This document shows positions 1 to 6,172 of a stretch of 15,334 nt of DNA, in pieces. The stretch comes from an uncultured Flavonifractor sp. (GTDB lineage: Bacteria; Bacillota; Clostridia; Oscillospirales; Oscillospiraceae), in NCBI GenBank assembly GCA_947384055.1, contig CANDFO010000058.1, positions 1 to 15,334 of the forward strand. Reading direction: 5' to 3'. Every line of letters starts with the position of its first letter. Positions within the stretch are counted from its first letter, which is position 1. The position numbers were made by a program, and so were the translations under genes. Below the pieces are notes generated by a model. That model had not been told where the DNA came from, did no database searches, and saw nothing but the letters and a program-made list of their open reading frames with translations.

Positions 1-214
1 GCTGGGCGGCGCCGGTTTATGCGGCCCCGACTCAGTCTGTCGAAACACTTCCCGCGCGGGAAAGCCTGGCAGAGTTTTGCCGCCGCTTTACCCGGCCCCC
101 CGCGCTCTGCTGGACAGGCTTATAAAAGGTTTCGTATATCTTTTTCCAGACGATAAAAAGGGACAAGTTTTAATGTGCAGACGTTAAACAACAGACTTGC
201 CTCTCCCCCCAATG
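1..214. other. Gene-free left edge with a partial intergenic repeat
   Basis: No convincing coding sequence is visible here. The stretch lies downstream of the leftward mocA gene. It contains GTCGAAA at 39-45, a perfect palindrome TTCCCGCGCGGGAA at about 49-62, and GCAGAGTTTTGCCGCC at 69-84. That 16-mer occurs again in reverse complement at 10387-10402, inside the palindrome-rich spacer after xdhC, so this is probably a partial or divergent copy of a dispersed intergenic repeat. The part from 120 to 200 is AT-rich and could hold a promoter, but I cannot assign one with confidence. No hairpin followed by a T-tract is obvious right after the mocA stop. Confidence 0.5.
69..84 (+). repeat. Dispersed 16-bp repeat, copy 1
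   Basis: GCAGAGTTTTGCCGCC occurs here, and its exact reverse complement occurs at 10387-10402. In both copies it is preceded, within about 30 bases in its own orientation, by GTCGAAA and an AAGCCT or AAGGCCT block. That suggests two members of one intergenic repeat family rather than a chance match. Confidence 0.55.
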
Positions 215-781
215 TCATGCCGGAAACAGGTCATCCGGACAATCCACATCTCGCAGCTCCGCAGGGGAGCCGGCCTCCACCAGCAGCAGGCGGTCCCGGT
301 GTGCCTTAATGACTGCGCTGCCGCCGGTATCACCGGTGAGGGCGGACAGCGCCGGGAACAGCTCCGCGGGGAAGAGCACGGGATTGCCGCGCTTTCCCGC
401 CCAAGCCAGAGCGCAGACGGAGGCGGGAGAATCCCTAAAGGCGTTTATCATGTGGATAATGCTGTTTATTGTCAAATAGGGCTGGTCGCATACAGCGAAG
501 AGTACTCCATCCATATCCCAAAGGGCGGACAATCCCAGACAGATGGAGGTGGAAATGCCCTCCCGGGCCCGGTGGTTATACAGAGGCAGAAATCCCCGCT
601 CACCCGCCAAAGCCAGCACCTCCGGATAGGGGGAGCACACCGCCGCACGGCAGAACAGCTCCGCAGGCACCGCCTCCAGCGCCCGCTGAATCAGAGGTAC
701 ACCCTCCACAGGAGCCAGCAGCTTATTGCCGCCAAACCGCCGCCCGGCTCCGGAGGCCAGCAAAACCGCGCCCAGCCTCAC
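215..781 (-). CDS. mocA: MocA-like molybdenum cofactor cytidylyltransferase
   Basis: This is a 188-aa NTP-transferase of the MocA/YgfJ group, which attaches CMP to molybdopterin for xanthine-dehydrogenase-type hydroxylases, in the cytoplasm. Visible motifs are the N-terminal nucleotide loop LLASGAGRRFGGNKLL (residues 7-22, with Lys20), REGISTS before the middle, CDQP with the likely metal-binding Asp99, and GNPVLFP. Length matches the family (about 190-200 aa). I chose the GTG at 781 because it overlaps the upstream hydantoinase stop as GTGA and puts the nucleotide loop at the very N-terminus. A GTG at 796 in the same frame would add five residues with no family support. Translational coupling to the hydantoinase gene is likely. 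The presence of xdhABC in the same window supports a role in Mo-hydroxylase maturation. The related nucleotidyltransferase MobA (GMP transfer) is less likely given that context. Confidence 0.85.
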   Translation of the reverse strand: MRLGAVLLASGAGRRFGGNKLLAPVEGVPLIQRALEAVPAELFCRAAVCSPYPEVLALAGERGFLPLYNHRAREGISTSICLGLSALWDMDGVLFAVCDQPYLTINSIIHMINAFRDSPASVCALAWAGKRGNPVLFPAELFPALSALTGDTGGSAVIKAHRDRLLLVEAGSPAELRDVDCPDDLFPA

Positions 782-2160
782 CGCCAGAACTGGCACGGGC
801 CCCGGCGGACATAGCTTCCCCTGCCCTCCAGAAGCACCTTTCCCTCCCGGACAGCCACCGCGCCGGCGAGCAGCACGGCGTCTATCCGGCAGCGGCTCTC
901 CATGCCCTCATAGGGGGTATAATCCACATTCTGATACTGCCCTTCGGCGGTGATAACATGGGAGACGCCGGGGTCCAAAATGGTAATATCCGCGTCGCTT
1001 CCCACAGCCAGAGCTCCTTTTTGGGGATACATGCCAAAGAGCCTGGCGGGGCGCTCCGACAAAGCCTGCATCATCTGGTGAGCGGTAATCCGCCCGGCTG
1101 CCACCCCATAGGTGTATATCAGCTCCGCCCGGTGCTCCACGCCGGGAATACCCCCGGGAATGGCCGCGAAATCCCCTTCCCCCAGCCGCTTAACGGGGTT
1201 GAAACGGAAAGAGCAGTGGTCCGTGCCGACGGTGTCCAGCTCCCCGGCGGCCAGGGACTCCCAGAGGGCGTCCGCGTCCTCCTGCGCCCGCAAGGGCGGG
1301 GCGCAGACATATTTGGCCCCTTCAAATCCGGGCAGGCGGTACTTGTCCCCGGTGAGGGTCAGATACTGGGGGCAGGTCTCCACATAGAGGGGCTGTCCCC
1401 GCCTGCGGGCGGCCCGCACCTGCTCCAGCCCCCGCAGCGTGGACAGATGGACGATATTCACGGGACAGCCGGCCAGCTCTCCGATGGCCAGCCAGCGGCC
1501 GACAGCCTCGGCCTCCACAGCCGCAGGGCGGGAGGCGGGATGAGCCTCGGGGCCAAAGCGCCCGGCGGCGTGCATGGCGGCGATGCCCTGTTCCACCAGG
1601 TCCCCGTTCTCGCAGTGGCACCCTATAATGCCGCCCTCTTCCCCTACGGCCCGGACCACCTTCAGAGCCACGGCGTCGGAGACACGCAGGGCGTCATAGG
1701 CCAGATAGACCTTGTAGGAGGACACCCCGGCGGCAGTCATATCCCGCAGCTCGGCGCGGATGCGGGCGTCCCAGTCCTTGATGGTCATATGGAATCCGTA
1801 GTGGCAGGAGGCGTGGCCGTCCGCCCTGTCATGCCAGGTCCGCAGGGCGGAGGCCAGGCTGTGGCCCTTTTGGGGCTCGGCAAAGTCCAGCACACAGGTG
1901 GTTCCCCCGGCCAGAGCCGCTCGGGTGCCGGTGGTCCAGTCGTCCGCCGTCTCCCGGACGGTGCCCTTGTTCATCTCAAAATGGGTATGGGTGTCGATCA
2001 GACCGGGGAACACCAGTTTTCCGGAGGCATCCAGCACCTGACTGCCCTCCGGCGGGAGCCGGGGGCCGATCTGAACAATTTTCTCCCCCTCCACCCGCAG
2101 GTCGGCCTGCACAGGTCCGTCGGGCAGGAGCAGGGTGCCGCTCTGAATCAATATGGACAT
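778..2160 (-). CDS. hyuA: Dihydropyrimidinase / D-hydantoinase-type cyclic amidohydrolase
   Basis: This is a 460-aa cytoplasmic metal-dependent amidohydrolase that should open hydantoin, dihydropyrimidine or related cyclic ureides to N-carbamoyl products. The dinuclear metal site is complete: DTHTHFEM (His58, His60), SYKVYLAY (Lys150, the lysine carboxylated in D-hydantoinases), HCEN (His182), HLST (His238) and GTDHC (Asp314). Length is typical (about 460 aa). The ATG at 2160 has GGAG six bases upstream. It is followed by mocA with a GTGA overlap and preceded, after a 52-base gap, by a small membrane protein gene. E. coli HyuA (YgeZ), encoded beside xanthine dehydrogenase genes, is the closest contextual parallel. 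An allantoinase or another cyclic ureide hydrolase is possible, because substrate cannot be read from sequence. The assignment to the amidohydrolase family is secure; the substrate is inferred. Confidence 0.88.
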   Translation of the reverse strand: MSILIQSGTLLLPDGPVQADLRVEGEKIVQIGPRLPPEGSQVLDASGKLVFPGLIDTHTHFEMNKGTVRETADDWTTGTRAALAGGTTCVLDFAEPQKGHSLASALRTWHDRADGHASCHYGFHMTIKDWDARIRAELRDMTAAGVSSYKVYLAYDALRVSDAVALKVVRAVGEEGGIIGCHCENGDLVEQGIAAMHAAGRFGPEAHPASRPAAVEAEAVGRWLAIGELAGCPVNIVHLSTLRGLEQVRAARRRGQPLYVETCPQYLTLTGDKYRLPGFEGAKYVCAPPLRAQEDADALWESLAAGELDTVGTDHCSFRFNPVKRLGEGDFAAIPGGIPGVEHRAELIYTYGVAAGRITAHQMMQALSERPARLFGMYPQKGALAVGSDADITILDPGVSHVITAEGQYQNVDYTPYEGMESRCRIDAVLLAGAVAVREGKVLLEGRGSYVRRGPCQFWR

Positions 2161-2212
2161 GACAGGCTCCTTTCGCAGCTTCGTTCCAGGTCCCGGATAA
2201 ATCCTGAAGCGG

Positions 2213-2551
2213 CTACAACATCATCAAAATAAAGGGAACGGCAATCTTAATGCCGCCCACCGCCAGGGTCATAAAGGCCAGCAGAAGCAGGGCGTTCCGG
2301 CGCTTGCCCAGGGCGTCCTCCCAGCGGTCCAGCATCCGGGTAAAGTTGGCAATCCGCTGGCGGCGGCCGATCATGTCGGAAATGCTCTTAATCATGTTAA
2401 AGACGGTATAGCCCATCCAGATGGGCAGGCAGAACAGGGGAATATTTCCTTTCGGCGGACCAAAAAAGAAGAAATAAACCGAGATTACCAGCGTGGCGGC
2501 GGTCAAAAGCAGGTAAGCCCAGGCGCCGAGCCTGGCGGGACGTTCATTCAT
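2213..2551 (-). CDS. Small hydrophobic membrane protein, unknown function
   Basis: This 112-aa protein belongs to no family I recognise. It has a hydrophobic N-terminal segment (about residues 10-30, with a run of four Phe), a second moderately hydrophobic stretch (about 38-60), a basic and charged middle (about 62-85, GRRQRIANFTRMLDRWED), and a strongly hydrophobic C-terminal helix (about 86-112) that ends right at the stop. It is probably an inner-membrane protein with two or three helices. A Shine-Dalgarno-like AAAGGAA precedes the ATG at 2551. It lies 52 bases upstream of the hydantoinase gene on the same strand, so co-transcription is plausible. A TTGCTC-18-TATACT promoter candidate lies at 2608-2637. 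A link to substrate uptake cannot be claimed from this size and topology. Confidence 0.7.
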   Translation of the reverse strand: MNERPARLGAWAYLLLTAATLVISVYFFFFGPPKGNIPLFCLPIWMGYTVFNMIKSISDMIGRRQRIANFTRMLDRWEDALGKRRNALLLLAFMTLAVGGIKIAVPFILMML

Positions 2552-2607
2552 GAGTACAGGTTCCTTTCTATTTCTTGCGGCATATGGAAGCTTGTTTGGT
2601 TTTTCAA

Positions 2608-2637
2608 GTATAAAAACGCCGGTTTAATGCTGAGCAA
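2608..2637 (-). promoter_or_regulatory. Candidate promoter for the small membrane protein / hyuA / mocA group
   Basis: On the minus strand, TTGCTC (2637-2632) is followed after 18 bases by TATACT (2613-2608), about 57 bases upstream of the ATG at 2551. The same TTGCTC-18-TATA(A/C)T arrangement precedes the amylase gene. The -35 match is only moderate. A weaker alternative, TTGAAA-17-TATGCC, overlaps it downstream. Confidence 0.4.
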
Positions 2638-2736
2638 TGTTGTGCAGCTCAAGCGGACGGGGACAAGTCCAGCCGTGTGCCAGGCTGTGTACACTCCCCG
2701 CATAGAGAATACGAACTTCTCAGGGGTCCCGATGGT

Positions 2737-3183
2737 TTAATATGCGTTCTGCATATAGTCCAAATAATCAGTGCCGACGTAAATTACCCTGTCATTGTTT
2801 ATGACAAAGCCAATATTCTCGCCCCAATCTCCCTCGCCCTCAACGGCATAGGCTATCTTGTCGTCTCTGCGCCCCATGTCCACATACAATGCTACAAACC
2901 AGCAATGATTTAATATCTCAAGAGCGTTCTCAAGTTCGGGCAGTTCAAATTCTTCCTTTATGCCGCCATCCTCCTTGGCGCAGCGGATGAGTTTTTTACA
3001 GATCTCATCGATTACAGGCTCAGAAAGGCTGTTAAATGCCTCGACACATTTTTCGGCGCATTCGATAAAATCAGGGCTGTTACTGTTTGCGTAAACGATT
3101 AGTTCATCTTCATTTTCATCATTGCGGAAAAATCTGCTGCTAAATTGTCCTTCCCCATCTTCTTGGTGTAACCAGCGGATCAT
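2737..3183 (-). CDS. Acidic AT-rich hypothetical protein
   Basis: This 148-aa soluble, acidic protein has no signal peptide or membrane segment, and I do not recognise its family. It opens with MIRWLHQEDGEGQFSSRFF, has a Cys-containing helical middle (ECAEKCVEAFN, EICKKLIRCAKED), and ends with a beta-rich part containing GDWGENIGFVIN and VIYVGTDYLDY. The ATG at 3183 is preceded by AGGGAG at a spacing of about 10. Codon use is unlike its neighbours and much richer in A and T; the line 3061-3120, for example, has only 21 G/C in 60 bases. Acidic single-domain proteins of this size with a WG.E.GF-like segment are often immunity-like or orphan cargo proteins, but that is only a guess. It sits alone between the PLP gene pair and the hyuA group, with gaps on both sides. 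Probably horizontally acquired. Confidence 0.72.
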   Translation of the reverse strand: MIRWLHQEDGEGQFSSRFFRNDENEDELIVYANSNSPDFIECAEKCVEAFNSLSEPVIDEICKKLIRCAKEDGGIKEEFELPELENALEILNHCWFVALYVDMGRRDDKIAYAVEGEGDWGENIGFVINNDRVIYVGTDYLDYMQNAY

Positions 3184-3330
3184 AAAATTGTCTCTCCCTA
3201 AAAAATTTATTGTTCGATCATAAAAAGATACCGTTTAGGGGGGAATACAGCACATCACTGCCGGGCTCTGTACCCCCGTTTCCCCGGCGGCTTCGCGGCG
3301 TATAAGAAGTTCTTTTTGGTTCTTTTTCTT
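3184..3330. other. Spacer between the PLP pair and the AT-rich orphan gene
   Basis: This short spacer contains a weak minus-strand -10-like TATGAT (3222-3217) that could serve the 148-aa gene, but the -35 candidate (TTCCCC) is poor. The right half is GC-rich (CCCCGGCGGCTTCGCGGCG) and runs into the strong palindrome at 3318-3345. No coding sequence seen. Confidence 0.35.
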
Positions 3331-3345
3331 TCAAGAAAAAGAACC
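3318..3345 (-). terminator. Perfect 13-bp palindrome overlapping the end of the threonine-synthase-like gene
   Basis: GGTTCTTTTTCTT, then TC, then AAGAAAAAGAACC forms a perfect inverted repeat. The TGA stop of the threonine-synthase-like gene (3333-3331) sits in the loop, so the last codons form half of the hairpin. There is no classic U-tract after the stem on the minus strand (AAAAAGAACTT follows), so it may stop transcription, protect the mRNA 3' end, or be part of a dispersed repeat. Confidence 0.5.
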
Positions 3346-4563
3346 GGAGAAGAGGGACAGCAGAGCGTCCATATTGGGGGGACAGGTCATGGGCTCCCCG
3401 GCGGCGCGGATACCATTGGCCGCGTCCTTCAAACCGTTTCCGGTGACAATGCTCACCACAGTGGCCTCCGGGTCCAAAAGGCCCAGCTTCAGCGCCTTTT
3501 GAACGCCCGCCGTGCCCGCGGCGCCGGCCGGTTCCCCGAACACCCCCTGGGTGCGGCCCAGCAGACGCATGGCTTCCAAAATCTCCTCATCGGCGACGTT
3601 TACCGCCAGCCCCCGGGACTCCCGCACAGCGGCCATGGCCTTGTCCGGATTCCGGGGCACCCCCACGGCAATGGAATCGGCCAGAGTATTCTCCGGCATG
3701 GGGGACCACGCCTCCCCGGTCTGGAGGGCGCGGTTCAGAGGGCAGCAGCCCTCTGCCTGAACGGAAATCAGCCTGGGCAGGCAGCTGATAAAGCCCGCCG
3801 CGTACAGGTCTCGAAAGCCCTTCCATACCCCCGCAATGGTGCAGCCGTCCCCCACGGAGAGGGCCACATAGTCGGGCGTCTGCCAGTTCAGCTGCTCCAT
3901 CAGCTCCAGAGCCACGGTCTTTTTGCCCTCGGACAGATAGGGATTGACGGCGGCGTTGCGGTTATACCAGCCCCAGTGCGCAATCGCGTCTCTGGAGAGG
4001 GCAAAGGTCTCCTCATAGGAGCCCTCTACCGACACCACCTCCGCCCCAAAAATCCGCAGCTGGGCTATTTTGCCCCTGGGGGCCCGGCTGGGGACGAAGA
4101 TATACGCCCGCAGACCCGCCGCCGCCGCGCTCCCCGCCAGAGAGGAGGCGGCGTTGCCCGTAGAGGAGCAGGCGATGGCTTTCGCCCCCGCCTCACGCGC
4201 CTTCACCACTGCCAGAGCGGAAGCCCGGTCTTTCAGAGAGGCGGTGGGATTCTGGCCGTCGTCCTTGATGTACAGCCGCCGCAGGCCCAGCTCCCCGGCC
4301 AGCCGGTCCGCCCGGTACAGGGGAGACCAGCCCACCCGCAGGGGCGTGGGCGCGGGCGGGTCCTCCACCGGCAGAAAGGCCTTGTACCGCCACATGGAGT
4401 AGTCCCGGCACGCCGCCAGGGACGCGGGGGAAACCCGTTCCCGGATGCGGGCATAGTCGTACTGAATGTCCAAAACGCCGCCGCAGGCGCAGGTGGTCAG
4501 GGTGGGTACAGCCTCATATTCCGCGCCGCATTTGACACATTTGCCGCAAATTACATGTCTCAT
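3331..4563 (-). CDS. Threonine-synthase-like PLP enzyme with N-terminal zinc ribbon
   Basis: This 410-aa cytoplasmic fold-type II PLP enzyme has an N-terminal Cys cluster, C6-x2-C9-x2-C12 and C25-x-C27 (CACGG), typical of zinc-ribbon threonine synthases. The PLP-binding lysine is Lys111 in TASLKDRAS, the substrate/cofactor loop is SSTGNAAS (133-140), the phosphate-binding stretch is SVGDGCTIAGVWKGF (236-250), and TGNGLKD (374-380) resembles the ThrC C-terminal signature. The expected reaction for the family is a beta/gamma-replacement or elimination, with O-phosphohomoserine to threonine as the classic case. It overlaps the upstream PLP gene by ATGA, which argues for co-translation. No other threonine-pathway gene (hom, thrB) is visible, and the divergent neighbour is xdhA. 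A catabolic role such as an ammonia-lyase on a purine-derived amino acid is therefore a serious alternative to biosynthetic ThrC. Fold assignment is secure; substrate is not. Confidence 0.82.
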   Translation of the reverse strand: MRHVICGKCVKCGAEYEAVPTLTTCACGGVLDIQYDYARIRERVSPASLAACRDYSMWRYKAFLPVEDPPAPTPLRVGWSPLYRADRLAGELGLRRLYIKDDGQNPTASLKDRASALAVVKAREAGAKAIACSSTGNAASSLAGSAAAAGLRAYIFVPSRAPRGKIAQLRIFGAEVVSVEGSYEETFALSRDAIAHWGWYNRNAAVNPYLSEGKKTVALELMEQLNWQTPDYVALSVGDGCTIAGVWKGFRDLYAAGFISCLPRLISVQAEGCCPLNRALQTGEAWSPMPENTLADSIAVGVPRNPDKAMAAVRESRGLAVNVADEEILEAMRLLGRTQGVFGEPAGAAGTAGVQKALKLGLLDPEATVVSIVTGNGLKDAANGIRAAGEPMTCPPNMDALLSLFSGSFS

Positions 4564-6032
4564 AGCCTTTTCAGCACCCCGGAGGCCTCGTTAAACGCGT
4601 CGATGAGCCGGTCCAGCGCTTCGGCCTGCCAGTGGACCGCCTGCCAGGTGCCCTCCTGGTCGTACCACAGGGCGTTCAGCTCCTCCGCCGTGCGGCCCTG
4701 CTGCTCCACCCAGGTGTAATACTTCAGATTGTGAACCCGCTTGCGGTCGTAATAGTTCAGCTCTGCCATGGCGTCGGTCCGCAGGCCCAGCAGGTGCACC
4801 CCGTAATCCACGGCGGCGTCAATCCGGCTGTAAGGACCATATTCCCGGGCCAGCTCCTCCACCCGGGAGCCGTACATGGCGGCGGAGTCGGTGAGCACCG
4901 TGGCCACCACGTCGTGCTCCGTCAGCTCGTAGTACTTGGCCAGCTTGATGCAGCACAGTACGTTGGCGATTCCCGAAATACCCAGCAGAGAGAGATTGTC
5001 CAGGGTCTCTCCGTCCACCCCGGCCTCCCGCAGGAAGGCGCGGCCCGCCTCCTCTTGGAAGAGGCGCAGAAGCCGCTGGGAGTCCTCGTCGTCAATGGCG
5101 ATGACCATATCGGTGTTTTTCACGTTGTGAATCCAGGGGATGTGCTTGTCGCCGATGCCCTCGATCCGGTGGTCCCCAAAGCCGTTGCCTAAAATGGTGG
5201 GGCACTGGAGGGCCTCCCCCACCGCCAGCTTCATCTGGGGATAGACCTCCTTTAAGTAATCCCCGCAGCCGATGGTCCCGGCGCTGCCGGAGGTGAAGCA
5301 GGCCCCCGCCAGCCGGTCTCCGGGGCGCTTCGCGGCCTCGAACGCCTCCTGAATGGCGCTCCCCGTCACCTGGTAGTGCCAAAGGTGGTTGCCCATCTCC
5401 TCAAACTGATTGAAAATCATGCAGTCCGGTTCCCGGCGGAGCTCATGGGTCTTGTCGAAAATCTCCTTGACATTGGACTCACAGCCAGGGGTGGCTATTA
5501 CCTCCCCGGCAATCTGGCTCAGCCAGTCAAAGCGCTCCCGGCTCATGCCCGCCGGGAGGATGGCCACCGACTTGACCCCCAGCAGCTTGGAATTGAAGGC
5601 CCCGCCCCGGCAGTAGTTGCCGGTGGAGGGCCATACCGCCCGGTGATATCCGGCGTCGAACTGCCCTGTCACCAGCCGGGGGGCCAGGCAGCCAAAGGCG
5701 GCCCCCACCTTGTGGCATCCGGTGGGGAACCACTTGCCCACCATGCACAGAATGCGGGCGGGCACCCCCGTTAAGGCAGGGGGGAGCTCAATGTAATTGG
5801 GTACGGGGGAAAAGAGCCCGCCCCGCTCCACAGGCTGATTCTTCCAGGTGATGCGGAACAGGTTCAGGGGGTCCACGTCCCACAGGCCCACGTGCCGCAG
5901 TCTGTCCTGAATTTTGCCGGGGATCTCCTCCGGGTGCCTCATCTGCCGGAGTGTGGGAATTATCACACCGTTTTCCCGGGCTGTGTGTATGTTGCGCTCC
6001 AAGATATCCTGGCGAATGGTCAGGTCAATCAT
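4560..6032 (-). CDS. Fold-type II PLP-dependent enzyme (cysteine-synthase/ammonia-lyase-like)
   Basis: This 490-aa cytoplasmic protein is a fold-type II PLP enzyme longer than the usual 300-400 aa. The likely Schiff-base lysine is Lys108 in FPTGCHKVGAAFG. STGNYCRGGAF (136-146) corresponds to the SSGN loop, and TSGSAGTIGCGDYL (247-260) to the glycine-rich phosphate-binding loop. The C-terminal hundred residues are helical and Tyr/Trp-rich (NLKYYTWVEQQG), which is not typical of plain cysteine synthase. I chose the ATG at 6032 because AGGAGG lies six bases upstream (6044-6039); an in-frame start at 6104 would add 24 residues and overlap the promoter. The next gene overlaps it by ATGA. Sequences of this type are usually annotated only as PLP-dependent protein, beta subunit. 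A role as a lyase acting after XDH and hydantoinase is inferred from position, loosely analogous to YgeX (diaminopropionate ammonia-lyase) in E. coli. Confidence 0.83.
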   Translation of the reverse strand: MIDLTIRQDILERNIHTARENGVIIPTLRQMRHPEEIPGKIQDRLRHVGLWDVDPLNLFRITWKNQPVERGGLFSPVPNYIELPPALTGVPARILCMVGKWFPTGCHKVGAAFGCLAPRLVTGQFDAGYHRAVWPSTGNYCRGGAFNSKLLGVKSVAILPAGMSRERFDWLSQIAGEVIATPGCESNVKEIFDKTHELRREPDCMIFNQFEEMGNHLWHYQVTGSAIQEAFEAAKRPGDRLAGACFTSGSAGTIGCGDYLKEVYPQMKLAVGEALQCPTILGNGFGDHRIEGIGDKHIPWIHNVKNTDMVIAIDDEDSQRLLRLFQEEAGRAFLREAGVDGETLDNLSLLGISGIANVLCCIKLAKYYELTEHDVVATVLTDSAAMYGSRVEELAREYGPYSRIDAAVDYGVHLLGLRTDAMAELNYYDRKRVHNLKYYTWVEQQGRTAEELNALWYDQEGTWQAVHWQAEALDRLIDAFNEASGVLKRL

Positions 6033-6038
6033 TTTTTG

Positions 6039-6044
6039 CCTCCT
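6039..6044 (-). promoter_or_regulatory. Ribosome binding site deciding the start of the 490-aa PLP enzyme
   Basis: AGGAGG on the minus strand, followed by CAAAAA and ATG at 6032. This perfect Shine-Dalgarno rules in favour of the 6032 start over the longer in-frame option at 6104. Confidence 0.85.
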
Positions 6045-6076
6045 CGCTGACAGTTCCTCTGGTGCTCCATGATCCC

Positions 6077-6104
6077 ATGATAGCACATAAAGGGGAGAAA
6101 TCAA
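6077..6104 (-). promoter_or_regulatory. Promoter for the leftward PLP gene pair
   Basis: Minus strand TTGATT (6104-6099), 16-base spacer, TATCAT (6082-6077), with an extended -10 TGC directly in front (6085-6083). Transcription would begin about 35 bases before the ATG at 6032 and leave a short leader carrying AGGAGG. Confidence 0.62.
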
Positions 6105-6130
6105 GGGAAAATCGAACTTTCTTTTTTCCC
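6105..6130. promoter_or_regulatory. Candidate operator dyad between the divergent promoters
   Basis: GGGAAAA (6105-6111) and TTTTCCC (6124-6130) form a perfect 7-bp dyad with a 12-base centre. It lies directly beside the -35 of the leftward promoter and across the place where the -35 of xdhA should be. That makes it a good position for a regulator controlling both directions. The regulator is not in the window. Confidence 0.45.
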
Positions 6131-6140
6131 GGCGATAGGT

Positions 6141-6146
6141 TATAAT
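6141..6146 (+). promoter_or_regulatory. xdhA: -10 box of the xdhA operon promoter
   Basis: Perfect TATAAT 13 bases before AGGAGG (6159-6164) and 27 bases before the xdhA ATG. No good -35 is visible at 16-18 bases upstream (the sequence there is around TTTCTT), so the promoter may need an activator bound at the adjacent dyad. Confidence 0.6.
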
Positions 6147-6158
6147 GGGCTTGTGAAG

Positions 6159-6164
6159 AGGAGG
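6159..6164 (+). promoter_or_regulatory. xdhA: Ribosome binding site of xdhA
   Basis: AGGAGG eight bases before the ATG at 6173. A GTG at 6164 in the same frame overlaps this site and cannot be the start that uses it. Confidence 0.85.
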
Positions 6165-6172
6165 TGCGTCTT

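Noticed and set aside
469..2232. Long plus-strand open frame opposite mocA and the hydantoinase gene
   Set aside because: It lies antisense to two well-supported enzymes, has a Pro/Gly/His-rich composition typical of GC-rich shadow frames, and shows no motif.
3331..4563. Confident naming as biosynthetic ThrC
   Set aside because: Motifs match, but no hom or thrB is nearby and the gene is coupled to another PLP enzyme beside xdh genes, so the substrate was left open.
3316..4719. Long plus-strand open frame opposite the threonine-synthase-like gene
   Set aside because: Low-complexity Gly/Arg/Gln-rich translation, antisense to a gene with intact PLP motifs; a shadow of high GC.
6033..6104. 24-residue N-terminal extension of the 490-aa PLP enzyme
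   Set aside because: It overlaps the predicted promoter and has no ribosome binding site, whereas AGGAGG sits correctly before the ATG at 6032.
6033..6172. Purine riboswitch upstream of xdhA
   Set aside because: The predicted leader is only about 20 bases, too short for an aptamer.
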